From Stenotrophomonas maltophilia R551-3 (GTDB lineage: Bacteria; Pseudomonadota; Gammaproteobacteria; Xanthomonadales; Xanthomonadaceae), in NCBI RefSeq assembly GCF_000020665.1, contig NC_011071.1, positions 1,416,501 through 1,480,500 of the forward strand: a stretch of 64,000 bases of DNA, in the 5' to 3' direction. Below are positions 27,556 through 37,216 of this stretch, piece by piece; position 1 is the stretch's first letter; each line of letters opens with the position of its first letter. The notes beneath the pieces are model-generated. The model was not told where the DNA came from and made no database searches. It saw only the letters and a program-made list of their open reading frames with translations. The position numbers and the translations under genes are program-made.

Positions 27556-29981
27556 GGCCGTGGCTCGGCGATACAGCGCACCGCCGGCAACCGGCGCGTG
27601 CCCGCTGCCGGCCGCTGCACCTGCGCACGGCAGCGGCCGAGCTCACTGTCGATCAGCAGAGTCGCCGCCTCGGCGCTGAACTCCAGCCAGGCCTGGCCGT
27701 CGTGCCCGATAACGGTCGGTGCGATGCCCTGACCCTGCACCCGTGCACCCAGCGGCAGTGGTTTGCCATCGGCGTCTGTCAGCGTCAGCAATGCACCATG
27801 CGATTGCCGCAGCGGGAACTCCACCCGCATGCCGGCGCTCTGGCGTGGGGTAGCAAGTGTCTCCACCTGTTCGGCGCGCAGATCGGCGGGCAGGCCAAGG
27901 GTGTCGATGGTCAAGCGGTTGCGCTGCCACGACAGAAGGGGGGTGACCAGCAGCAGGCCCTTGTCATCGGTGACGCCGACCGGGCGGTTCTCCAGCAGCA
28001 CCGGAACGCCGGGGCGGCCGGTGGACACCACCGCGAAGGCATCGGGTACCTCGCGCGCGGCGAACACGCTGCCGGCCATCCATACCAGGCTGCCGCTGGC
28101 ATTGCCGTAAGCGAAGGTCTGGCCGCTGTTGCGGGAAATGCCGGCCGAATAGCGGCCATGAGCGCCCAGTGCGCCAATCTCGGCCAGGCCGCCGCCATCA
28201 TCGCGTGCCTGCAGGCGCCAGCCGGGGCCGCCGCGGCTGCCATCGCCGGGCACCGGGCGCATGATCTCGGCACTGGCGTAGTGGCGCTCGCCATTGCGCT
28301 GGGCCGACAGGCTGGCCTGGCGATCCTCGCCAAGCCGGGTGCCCAGCGATAGATAGACGCTGCGGTTGCGCCGCTGGTCGATGTCCTGGGTGGCTGACAG
28401 ATAGGCATTCCAGCGGCCGAACGCGCGCGACCAGAACAGGCTCAGGTAGCGGCTGCGGCTGAAGGGCAGCGCCTGCGGCGGCGCCGGCTGCGGTGCGTCC
28501 AGCAATGGTTGCGGCTGGTCCAGGCGCAGATAGCTGATGCTGAACGAGCCCAGATGCTCCAGGTCAACGCCGAAGGAGGCCTGCTCGCTCACCCGGGGCG
28601 GTACGTTGTCCTGCAGGCTGCCCAGATCGCGGTAGTCGCCGCTGGTACGGCGGCTGGCCAGATTGACGTTGAAGCGGCGGTTGTTCCAGTTGTAGCCCAT
28701 GCCGTACTGGCGGCCATTGCGCTGGCCGTCGCGGCTTTCGCTCCAGTTGGCGCTGAGCACACCGGCCCGCCCCAGCAGCCAGGCGCCGCCAAGCCCTGCG
28801 TTGACGATGCCGCCTCCGCCTTCGGCATGGGCCTCTGCAGTGAAGCGGTTGTTGACGCCCCGTCGCAGGGTGGCGCTGGCAACCGTGTCGGCGTCGTAGC
28901 GGAAGGAGTGGATGCCATAGTCGCGCCGCAGCCGGCCGATGCCCGCCGACCAGTCGGACAGGCCGGCGGCCAGCAGCTGCTGGGTGCCGTAGAAGGAAAA
29001 ATCCAGCGTCTGCATGCGGCCGAACGCATCGGTGACCACCACCTGCGCCGTGCCCGTGCCGTTGATGCCTGGCTGCGCCGCCAGCTGGAACGGGCCGACC
29101 GGCACCTGCCCGCTGTATTGGCGCAGGCCGTCGATGTACAGCTCGACACTGGAGGGGACCACCGCCTCGCCGAGGAAGGCCGGCGTCGGGGTCAGGACAC
29201 GGTACGGCTGCAGCCCGTAGTTTCGACCGATCTGGATGCCGGCCATGCGCGCCGGCCGTGACCATTCCAGAAAGCCGCTGTAGAAATCGCCTACGGTCAG
29301 GGTCAGTGCCTGCTCTGGCAGGTCCAGGCGCCAGCTGGTATCCAGCCGAACCGATTCCTGCTGCCAGCCTTCGCCGGGCAACTGGTAGCTGCGCATCAGT
29401 GTGGTGTTGCGCAGGGTGCCGTTGCCGAACCCGAACAGACGCAGGTCGCTGTTGAGGCTGACGTTGCCCAGCCCGTCGCTGTGGCTTGCATAGACGTCGT
29501 AATTGAGAGCCATGCCCGGCGATACCTGCGCCTCCGGAGCGGTCTCGCTGCCCCTGCCCAGCTGTGCCACCGGCAGCTGCAGCTGCTGCAGCGGCACCTG
29601 CAGGTCGAGAACCTGAAGGCTGGCGTCGTAATGCACCACCAGCTGCGTGATCTGATCCAGATAAACCGGTGCATCGCCCTGCACCGGAAAGCCGAGCTGG
29701 CGCAGCGTGGCAGCGGGCGCCTGCAGTCGCCCGGCCTGCTCGTGGAACAGCAGCAGCCCGCGCGGGGCGTGGTTGAGGCTGGTGTCCAGATACAGCGCCT
29801 GCGGCGCGGTCAATGGCGTGGGGGCCGGCAGAGAGACTTCAGCGGAGATGTCGGCGCCAGCCGGCAGTCCGCGGCCGGCGCCATGCACGGAAACCGATGC
29901 CAGTCCGGTGCAGCAGGCCAGCACGCAGGCCTCAGCGAGCCGGCGGCGTCGTGGGCAGGGGCGTAAGCTGCGACCCACCAT
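27552..29981 (-). CDS. Outer-membrane fimbrial usher (archaic/Csu type)
   Basis: An 809-residue usher that exports and assembles pilin subunits. A signal-peptide-like N terminus (basic RPCPRRRR then hydrophobic) is followed by an N-terminal domain with ALYLDTSLN and LRQLGFPV, a plug and 24-strand barrel region (LDTSWRLDLPEQALTLTVGDFYSG, FRYDADTVASATLRRGVNNRF), and C-terminal domains (GQAWLEFSAEAATLLI). ATG 29981-29979 is chosen because GAGGA lies just upstream on the minus strand. This makes it overlap the chaperone gene by 50 bp. A longer upstream frame is antisense-like and not used. Confidence 0.9.
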   Translation of the reverse strand: MVGRSLRPCPRRRRLAEACVLACCTGLASVSVHGAGRGLPAGADISAEVSLPAPTPLTAPQALYLDTSLNHAPRGLLLFHEQAGRLQAPAATLRQLGFPVQGDAPVYLDQITQLVVHYDASLQVLDLQVPLQQLQLPVAQLGRGSETAPEAQVSPGMALNYDVYASHSDGLGNVSLNSDLRLFGFGNGTLRNTTLMRSYQLPGEGWQQESVRLDTSWRLDLPEQALTLTVGDFYSGFLEWSRPARMAGIQIGRNYGLQPYRVLTPTPAFLGEAVVPSSVELYIDGLRQYSGQVPVGPFQLAAQPGINGTGTAQVVVTDAFGRMQTLDFSFYGTQQLLAAGLSDWSAGIGRLRRDYGIHSFRYDADTVASATLRRGVNNRFTAEAHAEGGGGIVNAGLGGAWLLGRAGVLSANWSESRDGQRNGRQYGMGYNWNNRRFNVNLASRRTSGDYRDLGSLQDNVPPRVSEQASFGVDLEHLGSFSISYLRLDQPQPLLDAPQPAPPQALPFSRSRYLSLFWSRAFGRWNAYLSATQDIDQRRNRSVYLSLGTRLGEDRQASLSAQRNGERHYASAEIMRPVPGDGSRGGPGWRLQARDDGGGLAEIGALGAHGRYSAGISRNSGQTFAYGNASGSLVWMAGSVFAAREVPDAFAVVSTGRPGVPVLLENRPVGVTDDKGLLLVTPLLSWQRNRLTIDTLGLPADLRAEQVETLATPRQSAGMRVEFPLRQSHGALLTLTDADGKPLPLGARVQGQGIAPTVIGHDGQAWLEFSAEAATLLIDSELGRCRAQVQRPAAGTRRLPAVRCIAEPRP

Positions 29982-30666
29982 TGATCCTCGCACTGAAGAT
30001 GCCGCCTGCCAGTTGTGCAGGGGCCTGCTGCAGCGCCCAGCGCATGGTCTGCCCGGGCAGCACATAGCCGACCAGGCCAGGCAGCAACGGCGTGCTGCGT
30101 TGGCCCAGCAGGACGGCCAGGTCGGCGACCTGCGCCTGTCCATCGCCGCTGTTGTGCACTTCCAGCATTGCCGGGCCGGCACCGTCCTGGATCAGCCGCG
30201 CCTGCAGCCGGGGTGCGGGTGGCTTGCCCTCGGGTTGCACGAACACGGGAATGGAATAGCGCAATACGAACTGCATCCCCTGGCGGGTGGGGTCATAGGC
30301 AGGGATCTCATCGACGATGACCCGGAATGCCTGCTGGACGGCGGGGGCGCTGGCATCGACGCGGACCAGGCGGACCAGCTGCCGCTGGCCGGCCGCCAGT
30401 GACTGCATGGGCGGGCTGGGCAGCAGGGCGTCACTGGCTTCCAGCTGGTCACGCCCGTCGGCCTGCTGCCATCGGTAGATACGCACCTGCACCTGCACCG
30501 GCTCGGTGCCGCTGTTGCTGATCCACAGCGCCTCGGCGTTCTGGTTGGCGCGCAGTTCGAACTGGGTGGGGGATACCTGCAGGCTGGCCGCCATGCAGAA
30601 GGCAGGCGGCAACGCGAGCACCATCAACGCCAGCTGTTGCAAGCGGCGTCCGCGGGGCATTGGCAT
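29932..30666 (-). CDS. Fimbrial chaperone (PapD-like)
   Basis: A 244-residue periplasmic chaperone. The signal peptide ends near FCMAAS; domain 1 contains VSPTQFELRANQNAEALWISN and ends with FVLRYSIPVFVQPEG, the conserved edge of PapD-type chaperones; domain 2 contains LEVHNSGDGQAQVADLAV and GLVGYVLPGQTMRWAL. ATG 30666-30664 is preceded by GAGGG that overlaps the pilin stop codon. The gene starts 10 bp after the pilin gene and holds capped pilin subunits for the usher. Confidence 0.9.
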   Translation of the reverse strand: MPMPRGRRLQQLALMVLALPPAFCMAASLQVSPTQFELRANQNAEALWISNSGTEPVQVQVRIYRWQQADGRDQLEASDALLPSPPMQSLAAGQRQLVRLVRVDASAPAVQQAFRVIVDEIPAYDPTRQGMQFVLRYSIPVFVQPEGKPPAPRLQARLIQDGAGPAMLEVHNSGDGQAQVADLAVLLGQRSTPLLPGLVGYVLPGQTMRWALQQAPAQLAGGIFSARINGGSQLTPLPTTPPAR

Positions 30667-30676
30667 CAGCACGCCC

Positions 30677-31204
30677 TCAATAGGTGATGGTGGCGGTGAT
30701 GGTGTCCTGGTAGGAACCTGGGGCAGCGTTGTTGACGCTGGGGTTGGCCACCTGGCCATACACCTGGTAGACCTGGTTGGCGCCGGTGCCGGTGCCGGCC
30801 ACGGTGTTGGTGCCGGTGCTGGCCCCCCATACCGTGTTGTGGCCCGAATCCTGGTAGAGCTGGTAGCCGACGAAGTTGTTGGCGGTCACCCCGGAGTCGG
30901 TGTTGCGCATGCGGCGGGTGGTCACATCGCCGGCGGTGCCTGGGTTGAGGCCGGCATTGAGCGCGATCGTGTAGGGGGTGGTCACGCTGCACTGGGCAGT
31001 TACCGTGCCTTGCGCATTCAGCGGGGTGACGGAGCTTGAATCAGCATTGCCGAAGTTGACGTTGGTCGCCGCAGCCGCGGTGATGGTGCAGGCCTTGTTG
31101 ATGGTCAGCAGCACGTTGAAAGTGACGGTGTCGGCAGCGGCGACGGGGCCGGCAACCAGCAGGGCCAGGACCAGGGCCAAGGGGAGACGAACTGTGGATC
31201 GCAT
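30677..31204 (-). CDS. Spore-coat-U-type major fimbrial subunit
   Basis: A 175-residue secreted pilin: signal peptide MRSTVRLPLALVLALLVAGP to VAAADT, then one SCPU domain with KACTITAAAATNVNFGN, a second cysteine in TAQCSVTTPY, and the C-terminal strand YQDTITATITY. As the first gene of the operon, with a good GGGAGG ribosome site, it is the likely major rod subunit (CsuA/B-like). The operon lies divergent from map. Confidence 0.9.
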   Translation of the reverse strand: MRSTVRLPLALVLALLVAGPVAAADTVTFNVLLTINKACTITAAAATNVNFGNADSSSVTPLNAQGTVTAQCSVTTPYTIALNAGLNPGTAGDVTTRRMRNTDSGVTANNFVGYQLYQDSGHNTVWGASTGTNTVAGTGTGANQVYQVYGQVANPSVNNAAPGSYQDTITATITY

Positions 31205-31207
31205 GGA

Positions 31208-31443
31208 CAACCTCCCTGACCCGAAGGTCTGTTGAACAGAGCGAAGACGGCACGTTCGGCGCCGCTTTGACGACAGTGGCCCCAGCTTAGGCATCGCAAG
31301 TGTCTGTATTCCGTGAGAATCGGGGAATCGAAAGGGTGTTGACCATCACGCTTTCACATTCCTTGCCGGAACCGTGCATGGCCCGGATCGCCAGTTGGGT
31401 GGCGTTCGTTCGGATTGCGGCCGGATCGGCGATAATGGGCGCC
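31208..31443. promoter_or_regulatory. Divergent promoter region of the fimbrial operon and map
   Basis: 236 bp between divergent genes. It contains the perfect 13-base palindrome TCTGTTGAACAGA at 31228-31240, 24 bp before the pilin start, a possible operator or leader hairpin. TTGACC at 31339-31344 could be a -35 for map, but no convincing -10 follows at the right distance. Confidence 0.4.
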
Positions 31444-32220
31444 ATGAGCGTGAATCTGAAAACCCCGCAGGAAATCGAGATGATGCGAGTCGCCGGCCGC
31501 CTGGCCAGCGAAGTGCTCGACATCGTCACCCCCCACGTCAAGCCCGGTGTCACCACCGAGGAACTGGACCGCATCTGCCACGACCACATCGTGAACGTGC
31601 AGGGCACCATTCCGGCCAACGTCGGCTACCGCGGCTTCCCGAAGACCGTGTGCACCTCGGTCAACAACGTCATCTGCCACGGCATTCCCAGCGAAGGGAA
31701 GGTCCTGAAGGATGGCGACATCATCAATATCGACGTCACCGTCATCAAGGATGGCTGGCACGGCGACACCAGCCGCATGTTCTTCGTCGGCACCCCCTCG
31801 GTGATGGCGCGGCGGCTGGTGGAAGCCACCTACGAAGCCATGTGGCGCGGCATCCGCGCGGTGCGTCCGGGCGCGACGCTGGGCGACATTGGCCATGCCA
31901 TCCAGAGCTATGCCGAAGGTGAGCGTTTCAGCGTGGTGCGCGAGTACTGCGGCCACGGCATCGGCAAGGTCTACCACGACGAACCGCAGGTGGTGCACTA
32001 CGGCCGTCCCGGCCAGGGCCTGGTACTGCAGCCGGGCATGACTTTCACCATCGAGCCGATGATCAATGAGGGCACCCGCTACAACAAGGTGCTGCCGGAT
32101 GGCTGGACCGTGGTGACCAAGGACCGCAAGCTGTCGGCGCAGTGGGAGCACATGATCGCGGTCACCGAGACCGGCGTCGACGTGCTGACCCTGTCGCCGG
32201 GCGAGTCGCAGGTCTCCTGA
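31444..32220 (+). CDS. map: Methionine aminopeptidase, type I
   Basis: Removes N-terminal methionine from new proteins. 258 residues. Metal ligands Asp97 (NIDVTVIKDGWHGD) and Asp108 are visible, as are the His of CGHGIGKVYHDEPQVVH and the glutamates in FTIEPMINEG and SAQWEHMIAVTE. ATG 31444 is used; an ATG 9 bp upstream would add three residues. It heads map-glnD-dapD; the stop is 2 bp before the glnD start. Confidence 0.97.
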   Translation: MSVNLKTPQEIEMMRVAGRLASEVLDIVTPHVKPGVTTEELDRICHDHIVNVQGTIPANVGYRGFPKTVCTSVNNVICHGIPSEGKVLKDGDIINIDVTVIKDGWHGDTSRMFFVGTPSVMARRLVEATYEAMWRGIRAVRPGATLGDIGHAIQSYAEGERFSVVREYCGHGIGKVYHDEPQVVHYGRPGQGLVLQPGMTFTIEPMINEGTRYNKVLPDGWTVVTKDRKLSAQWEHMIAVTETGVDVLTLSPGESQVS

Positions 32221-32222
32221 GG

Positions 32223-34850
32223 ATGCTGCCGGCGAGTTCGCTGCTGGACACGCCGGCCGCGTCGCTCAATGACACGGACTGGGCTGCTGCCGCGCGCCAG
32301 GCGCTGCAGCAGGCCGACGCGCGCCTCTACCGCCGCTTCGACCAGGGCGACAACATCGAGCGCCTGCTGGCGCTGCGAGCGCGCGCTGCCGACCACCTGA
32401 TCCGCCTTGCCTGGCAGCGATGCCTGCCCACCGACAGCGGCCTGTCGCTGTTCGCGGTGGGCGGCTACGGGCGTGGGGAACTGTTCCCGTGTTCGGACAT
32501 CGACCTGCTGGTATTCGGAGAGCCGGCGGCGCAGCTGGCCCACGAGGCCGCGCTGGCGCGCCTGTTCGCGCTGTTGTGGGATTGCGGGCTGGCGGTCAGC
32601 CACGCCGTGCGCTCGGCCGCGCAGTGCCGTGAGGCTGCTGCCGACCAGACGGTGATGACCGCACTGATCGAGGCGCGCCCGATACTTGCCGAAGATGCGA
32701 TCCGGCGCGCGCTGCGCGAAGCCATCGATGACCGTGAGCTGTGGCCGGCGCGTGCGTTCTTCCTGGCCAAGCTGGAAGAACTGCGCAACCGTCACCAGCG
32801 TTTCGGCGACACCGCCGACAACCTGGAGCCCGACCTGAAAGATGGTCCCGGCGGCCTGCGTGACCTCAATACGCTGGGATGGATGGCGCTGCGCGCGTTC
32901 GGTGTGCGCGATCTGGAAGCGCTGGTCGGGTTGGGCCACCTGGGGGCCGACGAAGCGGCTGCACTGAAGCGCGAGCGCGCGGTGCTGGCACGCCTGCGCT
33001 TTGGCCTGCACCTGGTGGCACGTCGCCCGGAAGAGCGCCTGCGCTTCGATTACCAGAAGACCCTGGCCGCGCGCCTGGGCTTCGAAGACGACGCCGAGAA
33101 CCTCGGTGTCGAGAAAATGATGCAGGGGTTCTACCGCGCCGCACTGGTGGTGCGCCGGATCAGCGACCGCCTGCTGCAGCGCTTCGAGGAGCAGTTCGAT
33201 GGCGAGGCGCAGCCGGAACCGCTGACCGTTGGTTTCTCCCTGCGTCGTGGCTATCTGGCCGCCAACGAGGCCGAATGGCCGCGTGGCGACATCGGCCAGG
33301 TATTCGCGCTGTTCGCCGGTTGGGCCAACAACCCGCAGGTACGCGGCCTGCATTCGTTGACCGCGCGCGCGTTGGCCGAATCGTTGCCACTGCTGCCGGC
33401 CTACGACCAGGCCGATTCCGATGCACGCGAGCATTTCCTGGCGCTGCTGCGCGGTCAGCGCCCGGTCGATACGCTCTCGCGCATGGCGCGGCTGGGCGTG
33501 CTCGGGCAGTGGATTCCCGCCTTCGCCCAGGTCAGCGGGCGCATGCAGTTCGATCTGTTTCATGTCTATACCGTCGACCAGCACACGCTGATGGTCCTGC
33601 GTAACATCGGCCTGTTCGCCAGCAGCCGTGCCGACGAGCGCTTCTCGATCGCGCACGAGGTGTGGCCACGCCTGCGCAAACCGGAACTGTTGTTGCTGGC
33701 CGGCCTGTTCCATGACATCGCCAAGGGCCGTGGCGGTGATCACTCGGAACTGGGGGCGGTCGATGCGCGTGCGTTCTGCCAGGCGCACGGACTGAGTGCC
33801 TCCGATACCGAGCTGGTCGCGTGGCTGGTCGAGCAGCACCTGCGCATGTCCATGACCGCGCAGAAGCAGGACATCGCCGATCCGGTGGTGATCCATCGCT
33901 TCGCCACCCTGATCGGCAGCCGTGATCGTCTGGACTACCTGTACCTGCTGACCTGCGCCGACATCGCCGGCACCAGCCCGAAGCTGTGGAACGCATGGAA
34001 GGACCGGCTGCTGGCCGACCTGTACTTCGCCACGCGGCGTGCGCTGCGCGAGGGCCTGGAGCATCCGGTACCGGCCGCCGAGCGCGTGGCCGAAGCACGT
34101 GACAGCGTGCGCGCACTGGTGCGCGAGCAGGGTTACGACGACGCCACCATCGATCGCCAGTTCGCGGTGATGCCCGACGAAGGCTTCATCCGCCTGCGCC
34201 CGGAGCAGCTGGCCTGGCAGGCCGCTGCCCTGGTGCCGGTGAAGCAGGGGCAGGCGCTGGTGAAGGTGCGCCGGATCAGCGTCGACGATCCCGCGCTGGA
34301 AGTGTTCGTGCACTCGCCTGACCGCGACGGCCTGTTCGCAGCGATCGTGATGACGCTGGACCGCAAGGGCTACGGCATCCATCGTGCGCGCGTGCTGGAT
34401 GGCCCGGCCGATACCATTTTCGATACGTTTGAAGTGAGCCCGGCCGATACCTTCGCCGATGGCAGCAGTGCCAACCTGGAAGCCGCCCTGCGTGAAGCGC
34501 TCAGCGGTGACCTGACCCGCCTGCGGCCGTCACGCCGTGTGGTGCCCCGGCAGCTGCGCCACTTCCGTTTTGCGCCGCGCATCGAGTTCCGCGATGAACC
34601 CGGCGCGACCCGTTTTGCCCTGGTCGCCCCCGACCGTCCCGGCCTGCTGGCCGATGTGGCGTTCGTGCTGCGCAACCAGGGCCTGCGCGTGCAGGACGCG
34701 CGCATTGCCACCTTTGGCGAACGCGCCGAAGATACCTTCGTGATCAGTGACGAACACGACCTCCCCCTGACTGAACCCGCCCGGCAGCAGCTGCATGACG
34801 CAATGCTGGCCTGCCTGGACCCTGATCGAAACGCCGGAGACCCCGCCTGA
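32223..34850 (+). CDS. glnD: Bifunctional PII uridylyltransferase / uridylyl-removing enzyme
   Basis: Senses glutamine and adds or removes UMP on PII proteins. 875 residues (E. coli 890). Nucleotidyltransferase domain with [20 protein letters not shown] (G80-E86, Asp92 and Asp94); a GlnE-like helical region with [16 protein letters not shown] domain [20 protein letters not shown]; and two C-terminal ACT domains ([38 protein letters not shown]). The longer frame starting at 32142 lies inside map and is not used. The stop overlaps the dapD start by one base. Confidence 0.97.
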   Translation: MLPASSLLDTPAASLNDTDWAAAARQALQQADARLYRRFDQGDNIERLLALRARAADHLIRLAWQRCLPTDSGLSLFAVGGYGRGELFPCSDIDLLVFGEPAAQLAHEAALARLFALLWDCGLAVSHAVRSAAQCREAAADQTVMTALIEARPILAEDAIRRALREAIDDRELWPARAFFLAKLEELRNRHQRFGDTADNLEPDLKDGPGGLRDLNTLGWMALRAFGVRDLEALVGLGHLGADEAAALKRERAVLARLRFGLHLVARRPEERLRFDYQKTLAARLGFEDDAENLGVEKMMQGFYRAALVVRRISDRLLQRFEEQFDGEAQPEPLTVGFSLRRGYLAANEAEWPRGDIGQVFALFAGWANNPQVRGLHSLTARALAESLPLLPAYDQADSDAREHFLALLRGQRPVDTLSRMARLGVLGQWIPAFAQVSGRMQFDLFHVYTVDQHTLMVLRNIGLFASSRADERFSIAHEVWPRLRKPELLLLAGLFHDIAKGRGGDHSELGAVDARAFCQAHGLSASDTELVAWLVEQHLRMSMTAQKQDIADPVVIHRFATLIGSRDRLDYLYLLTCADIAGTSPKLWNAWKDRLLADLYFATRRALREGLEHPVPAAERVAEARDSVRALVREQGYDDATIDRQFAVMPDEGFIRLRPEQLAWQAAALVPVKQGQALVKVRRISVDDPALEVFVHSPDRDGLFAAIVMTLDRKGYGIHRARVLDGPADTIFDTFEVSPADTFADGSSANLEAALREALSGDLTRLRPSRRVVPRQLRHFRFAPRIEFRDEPGATRFALVAPDRPGLLADVAFVLRNQGLRVQDARIATFGERAEDTFVISDEHDLPLTEPARQQLHDAMLACLDPDRNAGDPA

Positions 34851-35941
34851 TGGCCACCAAGCCCGCCAAGAAAGTTCCACAACAGCCGAAGGCTGGTCAG
34901 ACTGCCGCGACCACCAAGAGCGCAGCGGCCCGGAAAACTGCTGCCGTCACGCCGGCCGCGAAGAAGGCCGCTGCGCCGAAGAAGGCCGCTGCAGTGAAGG
35001 CCCCGGTGAAAAAAGCCGCAGCAGCGAAGAAGGCTCCGGCCAAGAGCGCTGAAACCACGCGCGCCGAGACCATCGCCCGCAAGTCGCTGCGCAAGCCGGC
35101 GTCGCCGGGCGTGGAAGAACTTAAGTTCGGCATCGAGAGCGCCTTCGAGCGCCGCGCCACGCTGACCCTGCACGAGCTGGAAGGCTCGACCAAGCCGCTG
35201 GTCAACCGCGTGATCGATGGCCTGGAGAGCGGCGAATTCCGCGTTGCCGAGCCGGACGGCCACGGCGGCTGGAAGGTCAACGAGTGGTTGAAGAAGGCGG
35301 TGCTGCTGTATTTCCGCGTCAATGACATGGCCGTGGTCGACGCAAAGCCGGCGCCGTTCTGGGACAAGGTCGAATCGCGCTTTGCCGGCTATGACGAGGC
35401 GAAGTTCCGCCGTGGCGGCGTGCGCGTGGTGCCGGGGGCAATCGCCCGCCGCGGCACCTACTTCGGCAAGGACGTGGTGCTGATGCCGAGCTTCACCAAC
35501 ATCGGCGCCTACGTCGGCGAAGGCACCATGGTCGATACCTGGGCCACCGTGGGTTCGTGCGCGCAGATCGGCCAGCATTGCCACCTGTCCGGCGGCGCTG
35601 GCATCGGCGGTGTGCTGGAACCGCTGCAGGCCAGCCCGACCATCATCGAGGACCACTGCTTCATCGGTGCGCGTTCGGAAGTGGTGGAAGGCGTGGTGGT
35701 CGGCCACCACAGCGTGATCGGCATGGGCGTGTTCCTCAGCCAGAGCACCCGCATCTACAACCGTGCCACCGGCGAGATCAGCTACGGCTACATCCCCCCG
35801 TACAGCGTGGTGGTGTCCGGCTCGTTGCCGAGCAAGGACGGTACCCACTCGCTGTACTGCGCGGTGATCGTCAAGCAGGTTGATGCCAAGACCCGCAGCA
35901 AGACCAGCGTCAACGACCTGCTGCGCGGCCTGGCCGACTGA
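34850..35941 (+). CDS. dapD: Tetrahydrodipicolinate N-succinyltransferase with histone-like N-terminal tail
   Basis: Succinylates tetrahydrodipicolinate in the lysine/diaminopimelate pathway. 363 residues. From residue 89 on it aligns with the whole E. coli enzyme (274 residues): [94 protein letters not shown]. Residues 1-88 are an extra low-complexity segment of Ala, Lys, Pro and Thr ([20 protein letters not shown]) like histone-H1-type bacterial proteins. ATG 34850 overlaps the glnD stop (TGATG), which supports the long start; the first internal Met comes only well inside the catalytic part. Confidence 0.95.
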   Translation: MATKPAKKVPQQPKAGQTAATTKSAAARKTAAVTPAAKKAAAPKKAAAVKAPVKKAAAAKKAPAKSAETTRAETIARKSLRKPASPGVEELKFGIESAFERRATLTLHELEGSTKPLVNRVIDGLESGEFRVAEPDGHGGWKVNEWLKKAVLLYFRVNDMAVVDAKPAPFWDKVESRFAGYDEAKFRRGGVRVVPGAIARRGTYFGKDVVLMPSFTNIGAYVGEGTMVDTWATVGSCAQIGQHCHLSGGAGIGGVLEPLQASPTIIEDHCFIGARSEVVEGVVVGHHSVIGMGVFLSQSTRIYNRATGEISYGYIPPYSVVVSGSLPSKDGTHSLYCAVIVKQVDAKTRSKTSVNDLLRGLAD

Positions 35942-35943
35942 AG

Positions 35944-36813
35944 GTGATTGCGCCGGAGGATCTGGCGCAGTCCGCGATCTACCGGCATCCGTCCGACACC
36001 CTGGTCGGGCGGATGCTGCCGCGCCTGCTGCACGCTCCGCGCTGGACCCGGCTGCGCCGCGCACTGTCGCGGCGCTGGCCGATGCTGGCGCTGGTCAGTG
36101 ACGTGCGCGATGTGGTCTACGTGAGCTGGTGGGTCGACGTGCGCCACGCACCAACGCCGCCACCGGGCCATCATTACGTGGTCCATGCCGGACGTACGCC
36201 TTACACCATCCTCAGCTACCGTCACGGCCACTTCGGGCCGGCGTTGGCCGGGCCGCTGCGTTTCCTGATGCCGTCGCCAAGGCAGAGCAACTGGCGCTGG
36301 TACCTGCGCCGCGACGACGATCCGGACGGAACGCCGGTGGTGCTGTTCGATCGCAATGTGATGGACCAGCTGCCCTTCGTGGCTGGCGCGCGTGCGTTCA
36401 GCGATGCCATGCAGCCGCATCTGCCCACACGCTTCGAGCATGTGGTGCGCACCGATGGCGATGGGTACACCCTGATCGAAGGCGGGCAGGGCAGTGCGCC
36501 GAGGTTGCACCTGCAGTGGCAGGCCGCTGCAGGCCGGGAGGATGCGGCGGCGTGGTCGGCGGCCTTCGGCGGGCACCAGGCCGTGCTGCGTTTCGTCACC
36601 TGCCAGGACGAGGCCATCGCCCGTACCTGCGACGCCCGCTGGGCCAGCACCCGCATCGCGCTGCCGGTGGAGATCGCACAGCTGCAACCGCTGCAGCTGG
36701 AAGGCGAACCGCAGTGCCCGCGCCTGCAGGCAATGGGCGTGGCGCTGCACGAGGGGCTGGCCTTCCGGCTGCCAAGGGTGCCGTTCCGGGTCGTGTCCGA
36801 GCGCCTGTTGTGA
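35944..36813 (+). CDS. Conserved-looking protein of unknown function in the dap cluster
   Basis: 289 residues from GTG 35944, 2 bp after the dapD stop, so almost certainly co-transcribed. The protein is soluble-looking, without signal peptide or membrane helix. It is rich in Trp, Arg and His; stretches such as VVYVSWWVDVRHAP, YRHGHFGPALAGPLRFLMPSP and NWRWYLR look conserved rather than random. A loose resemblance to the DUF2071/acetoacetate-decarboxylase-like group was considered but is not firm. No catalytic motif is recognised. It may belong to the map-glnD-dapD-dapE group only by operon membership. Confidence 0.75.
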   Translation: MIAPEDLAQSAIYRHPSDTLVGRMLPRLLHAPRWTRLRRALSRRWPMLALVSDVRDVVYVSWWVDVRHAPTPPPGHHYVVHAGRTPYTILSYRHGHFGPALAGPLRFLMPSPRQSNWRWYLRRDDDPDGTPVVLFDRNVMDQLPFVAGARAFSDAMQPHLPTRFEHVVRTDGDGYTLIEGGQGSAPRLHLQWQAAAGREDAAAWSAAFGGHQAVLRFVTCQDEAIARTCDARWASTRIALPVEIAQLQPLQLEGEPQCPRLQAMGVALHEGLAFRLPRVPFRVVSERLL

Positions 36814-36844
36814 GATTCTGGCCCTCTGTTTTCCAGCATCACAG

Positions 36845-37216
36845 ATGGCCATGAGCACCACTGTCTACGGTTTGAAGAACTGCGATACCTGCAAGAAGGC
36901 GACCAAGTGGCTGGACCGCTTCGGCGTGCCGTACACCTTCGTCGACTACCGCGACAACAAACCCAGCCCGGAAACGCTGCTGGCATGGGCGGCGCAGCTG
37001 GGTGGCCTGGCCGCGATGGTCAACAAGTCCTCCACCACCTGGCGGCAGCTGCCGGACAACCGCAAGGCTGCTGATTCCGAGGCCGAATGGAAGCTGCTGC
37101 TGCGCGAGTACCCGCAGCTGATCAAGCGTCCGCTGGTGGTCACTGCCGATGGCACGGTCAGCCAGGGGTTCAGTGACAACGGTTTCAAGGCCCGCTTCGG
37201 CGTGGGTGACGCATGA
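36845..37216 (+). CDS. yffB: ArsC/Spx-family reductase-like protein (YffB type)
   Basis: A 123-residue thioredoxin-fold protein closely matching E. coli Yff[35 protein letters not shown] and [12 protein letters not shown]. The N-terminal CxxC (CDTC) is present. YffB-type proteins are annotated as arsenate-reductase-like, with glutathione linkage suspected; true arsenate reduction is not established. ATG 36845 is used; an ATG at 36851 is equally possible. The stop overlaps the dapE start by 4 bp; the yffB-dapE pairing is also found in E. coli. Confidence 0.9.
   Translation: MAMSTTVYGLKNCDTCKKATKWLDRFGVPYTFVDYRDNKPSPETLLAWAAQLGGLAAMVNKSSTTWRQLPDNRKAADSEAEWKLLLREYPQLIKRPLVVTADGTVSQGFSDNGFKARFGVGDA

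Noticed and set aside
31300..31443. N-terminal extension of map back to 31300
   Set aside because: The extension has no similarity to type I methionine aminopeptidases; ATG 31444 gives the normal 258 residues with Asp97 and Asp108 at the E. coli positions.
32079..34382. 767-codon minus-strand open frame opposite glnD
   Set aside because: Shadow of glnD with repetitive Gln/Arg/Gly composition and no motif.
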